This document shows, piece after piece, positions 31,997 through 33,271 of a stretch of DNA of 33,271 bases; within the stretch, counting starts at the first letter, position 1, and each line of letters opens with the position of its first letter. This stretch comes from an uncultured Clostridia bacterium (lineage in GTDB: Bacteria > Bacillota > Clostridia > Lachnospirales > Anaerotignaceae). Below the pieces are notes generated by a model that saw only the letters and a program-made list of their open reading frames with translations, was not told where the DNA came from and did not search any database. The stretch covers positions 1-33,271 of the forward strand of contig CALWSS010000161.1 in NCBI GenBank assembly GCA_944384255.1, written 5' to 3'. The position numbers and the translations under genes are program-made.

Positions 31997-32932
31997 ATGG
32001 CTATTACTGCTGCAATGGTTAAAGAATTAAGAGAAACTACTGGCGTTGGTATGCTTGACTGCAAAAAAGCGCTTGCTGAAACAAACGGCGATATGGAAAA
32101 AGCTGTTGAATATTTAAGAGAAAAAGGTCTTGCTGCTTCAGCTAAAAAAGCTGGCCGTATTGCTGCTGAAGGTATTGTTTATACTTTCATTACAGACTGC
32201 AATAAAAAAGGTGTTATTGTAGAAGTTAACTCAGAAACAGACTTTGTTGCTAAAAATGCTACATTCAGAGAATATGTTGATCAGGTAGCAAAACAGGCTA
32301 TCTCATCAGATGCTAAAGATATGGATGCTTTCCTTGCTGAAAAATGGATTGCAGACCCATCTGTTACAGTAGCTGAGGCTCTTAGCCAGGAAGTAGCTGT
32401 TATTGGTGAAAACCTTAAAATCAGACGTTTTGAGAAATATGAAAAAGAGTCTGCAGGCAGACTTGTATCATATATTCATGGCGGCGGAAGAATTGGTGTT
32501 CTTGTAGAACTCCTTTGCGATAAAGAGGCTGATAACGAGCTTGAAGAGCTTGGAAAGAACCTTGCTATGCAGATTGCAGCTCTTAACCCTAAATTCATAG
32601 CTGATTCTGATGTACCACAGGAATTCATTGACCATGAAATGGAAATTCTTGTAAAACAGGCTCAGGAAGACCCTAAGAATGCAAGCAAACCTGCTAACAT
32701 CATTGAAAAAATGGTTACAGGCAGACTTAAAAAAGAGCTTAAAGAATTCTGCCTTGTTGACCAGGCTTACGTTAAAGACGGTGATATGACAGTTCAGCAG
32801 TACATTGATTCTGTTGCTAAAGCTGTTGGTGCACCTATTAAACTTGCTCGTTTCGTTCGTTATGAAACAGGCGAAGGCCTTGCTAAGAAAGAAGAAAACT
32901 TCGCAGAGGAAGTTGCTAAGGCAATGAACTAA
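31997..32932 (+). CDS. tsf: Translation elongation factor Ts
   Basis: A 311-residue EF-Ts, somewhat longer than the 283 residues of E. coli but usual for Clostridia. It exchanges GDP for GTP on EF-Tu. AAGGAGGAAATTTGAA precedes the ATG. N-terminal UBA-like domain: 'VKELRETTGVGMLDCKKAL' (residues 8-26). The core follows with 'GIVEVNSETDFVAKN'-like text (here 'GVIVEVNSETDFVAKN', about 74-89), which includes the T-D-F-V motif that inserts into EF-Tu and displaces Mg2+. 'YIHGGGRIGVLVEL' is the first strand of the second half. The C-terminal module ends 'RFVRYETGEGLAKKEENFAEEV'-like (split here: RFVRYETGEG, LAKKEENF). pyrH and frr, often next, are absent. Confidence 0.99.
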   Translation: MAITAAMVKELRETTGVGMLDCKKALAETNGDMEKAVEYLREKGLAASAKKAGRIAAEGIVYTFITDCNKKGVIVEVNSETDFVAKNATFREYVDQVAKQAISSDAKDMDAFLAEKWIADPSVTVAEALSQEVAVIGENLKIRRFEKYEKESAGRLVSYIHGGGRIGVLVELLCDKEADNELEELGKNLAMQIAALNPKFIADSDVPQEFIDHEMEILVKQAQEDPKNASKPANIIEKMVTGRLKKELKEFCLVDQAYVKDGDMTVQQYIDSVAKAVGAPIKLARFVRYETGEGLAKKEENFAEEVAKAMN

Positions 32933-32951
32933 TTAGCTTTTTAAAGCTTTT

Positions 32952-32982
32952 AAGGATACGCTTATAATGCGTATCCTTTTTT
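32952..32982 (+). terminator. Intrinsic terminator after tsf
   Basis: AAGGATACGC, 7-nt loop, GCGTATCCTT, then TTTT. Confidence 0.92.
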
Positions 32983-33035
32983 GTATGAGATTTAAGTTAA
33001 AATATAATTTGGCAATATTAATATCCGGCTGTATA

Positions 33036-33044
33036 TGTTATAAT
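33036..33044 (+). promoter_or_regulatory. Extended -10 promoter element before the AI-2E family gene
   Basis: TGT-TATAAT; no convincing -35. It lies 48 bp before the start codon, after the tsf terminator. Confidence 0.5.
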
Positions 33045-33092
33045 GTTTTATCAGCCTGTTTAAGGCAATATAAAGCGACTGGAGAGAATATA

Positions 33093-33271
33093 TTGGAGCT
33101 TAATAAAGAGAATATTAAACGTATAATATTTATAGTGGTAATTTGCCTTATTATATTTTGGGGACTTAATAATTACAGCATGATTTTAAACGGTGTAGAA
33201 TATGGAATATCAATATTTTTTCCGTTTATACTTGGTCTTTGTATAGCTTTTGTAGTAAATGTTATACTGCG
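33093..33271 (+). CDS. AI-2E/PerM-family membrane permease, 5' part
   Basis: The first 59 codons of a membrane protein that runs off the window. TTG start, GGAGAG 6-8 nt before it. The start reads LELNKENIKRIIFIVVICLI then IFWGLNNYSMILNGVEYGIS and IFFPFILGLCIAFVVNVIL. This layout (N-K-x-N-I-K start, helix, W-G-L-x-N, second helix with 'PFILGLCIAFVVNV') is typical of the AI-2E transporter family (PF01594, PerM-like). Members are about 350-420 residues and have 7-8 helices; roles reported for relatives include autoinducer release and Na+/H+ exchange. Only the first two helices are seen, so nothing more exact can be said. Confidence 0.82.
   Translation, partial: MELNKENIKRIIFIVVICLIIFWGLNNYSMILNGVEYGISIFFPFILGLCIAFVVNVIL

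Overview
The window is AT-rich, single-copy chromosomal DNA from a low-GC Gram-positive anaerobe. It is most likely a member of the Clostridia (Lachnospiraceae/Lachnospirales-like). The grounds are strong AGGAGG-type ribosome binding sites, many TTG and GTG starts, a one-chain 1254-residue PurL, a CBS/DRTGG-type family II pyrophosphatase, a BrnQ carrier, a RibU-like ECF S component, and the dprA-topA and rpsB-tsf pairs. No insertion sequence, phage gene, CRISPR array, rRNA or tRNA was seen. Most transcription units end in a clear hairpin, so unit borders are readable.

Region 1 (1-4800) is a catabolic operon: the 3' part of a class III CoA-transferase, an HMG-CoA-lyase-family enzyme and a complete tripartite tricarboxylate transporter (tctC-tctB-tctA). 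The likely logic is import of a carboxylate, activation to a CoA thioester and cleavage to acetyl-CoA plus a keto acid. The substrate is not known. Region 2 (4900-6530) has an SRAP-domain abasic-site protein in operon with a flavodoxin-fold reductase, then a convergent small zinc-ribbon protein. Region 3 (6531-13792) is housekeeping metabolism: purL, an unlisted-size 32-residue membrane peptide, gap, and a regulated Mn-dependent pyrophosphatase.

Region 4 (13793-19270) is a cyclic-di-GMP module. It has a 1422-residue multi-sensor protein with a degenerate GGDEF, an apparently intact EAL in its middle and an intact GGDEF with I-site at its C-terminus, followed by a PilZ-domain protein. Region 5 (19300-27430) is rich in transporters: an SLC13/ArsB-like permease, a DUF819 protein behind a ~230-nt potentially structured leader, an exporter-type ABC half transporter, BrnQ, a RibU-like S component, and a Ser-rich lipoprotein. 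Region 6 (27640-33271) is information processing: dprA-topA, then rpsB and tsf, which are separated by a terminator. The start of an AI-2E/PerM-family permease runs off the end.

No wholly new system is proven. The best candidates for something undescribed are the DUF819 leader RNA, which has a 13-nt repeat able to compete for one pairing partner, the unusual domain order of the c-di-GMP protein with its PilZ neighbour, and the unassigned CoA-transferase/lyase/TTT pathway. All promoter and RNA-structure calls are by eye.
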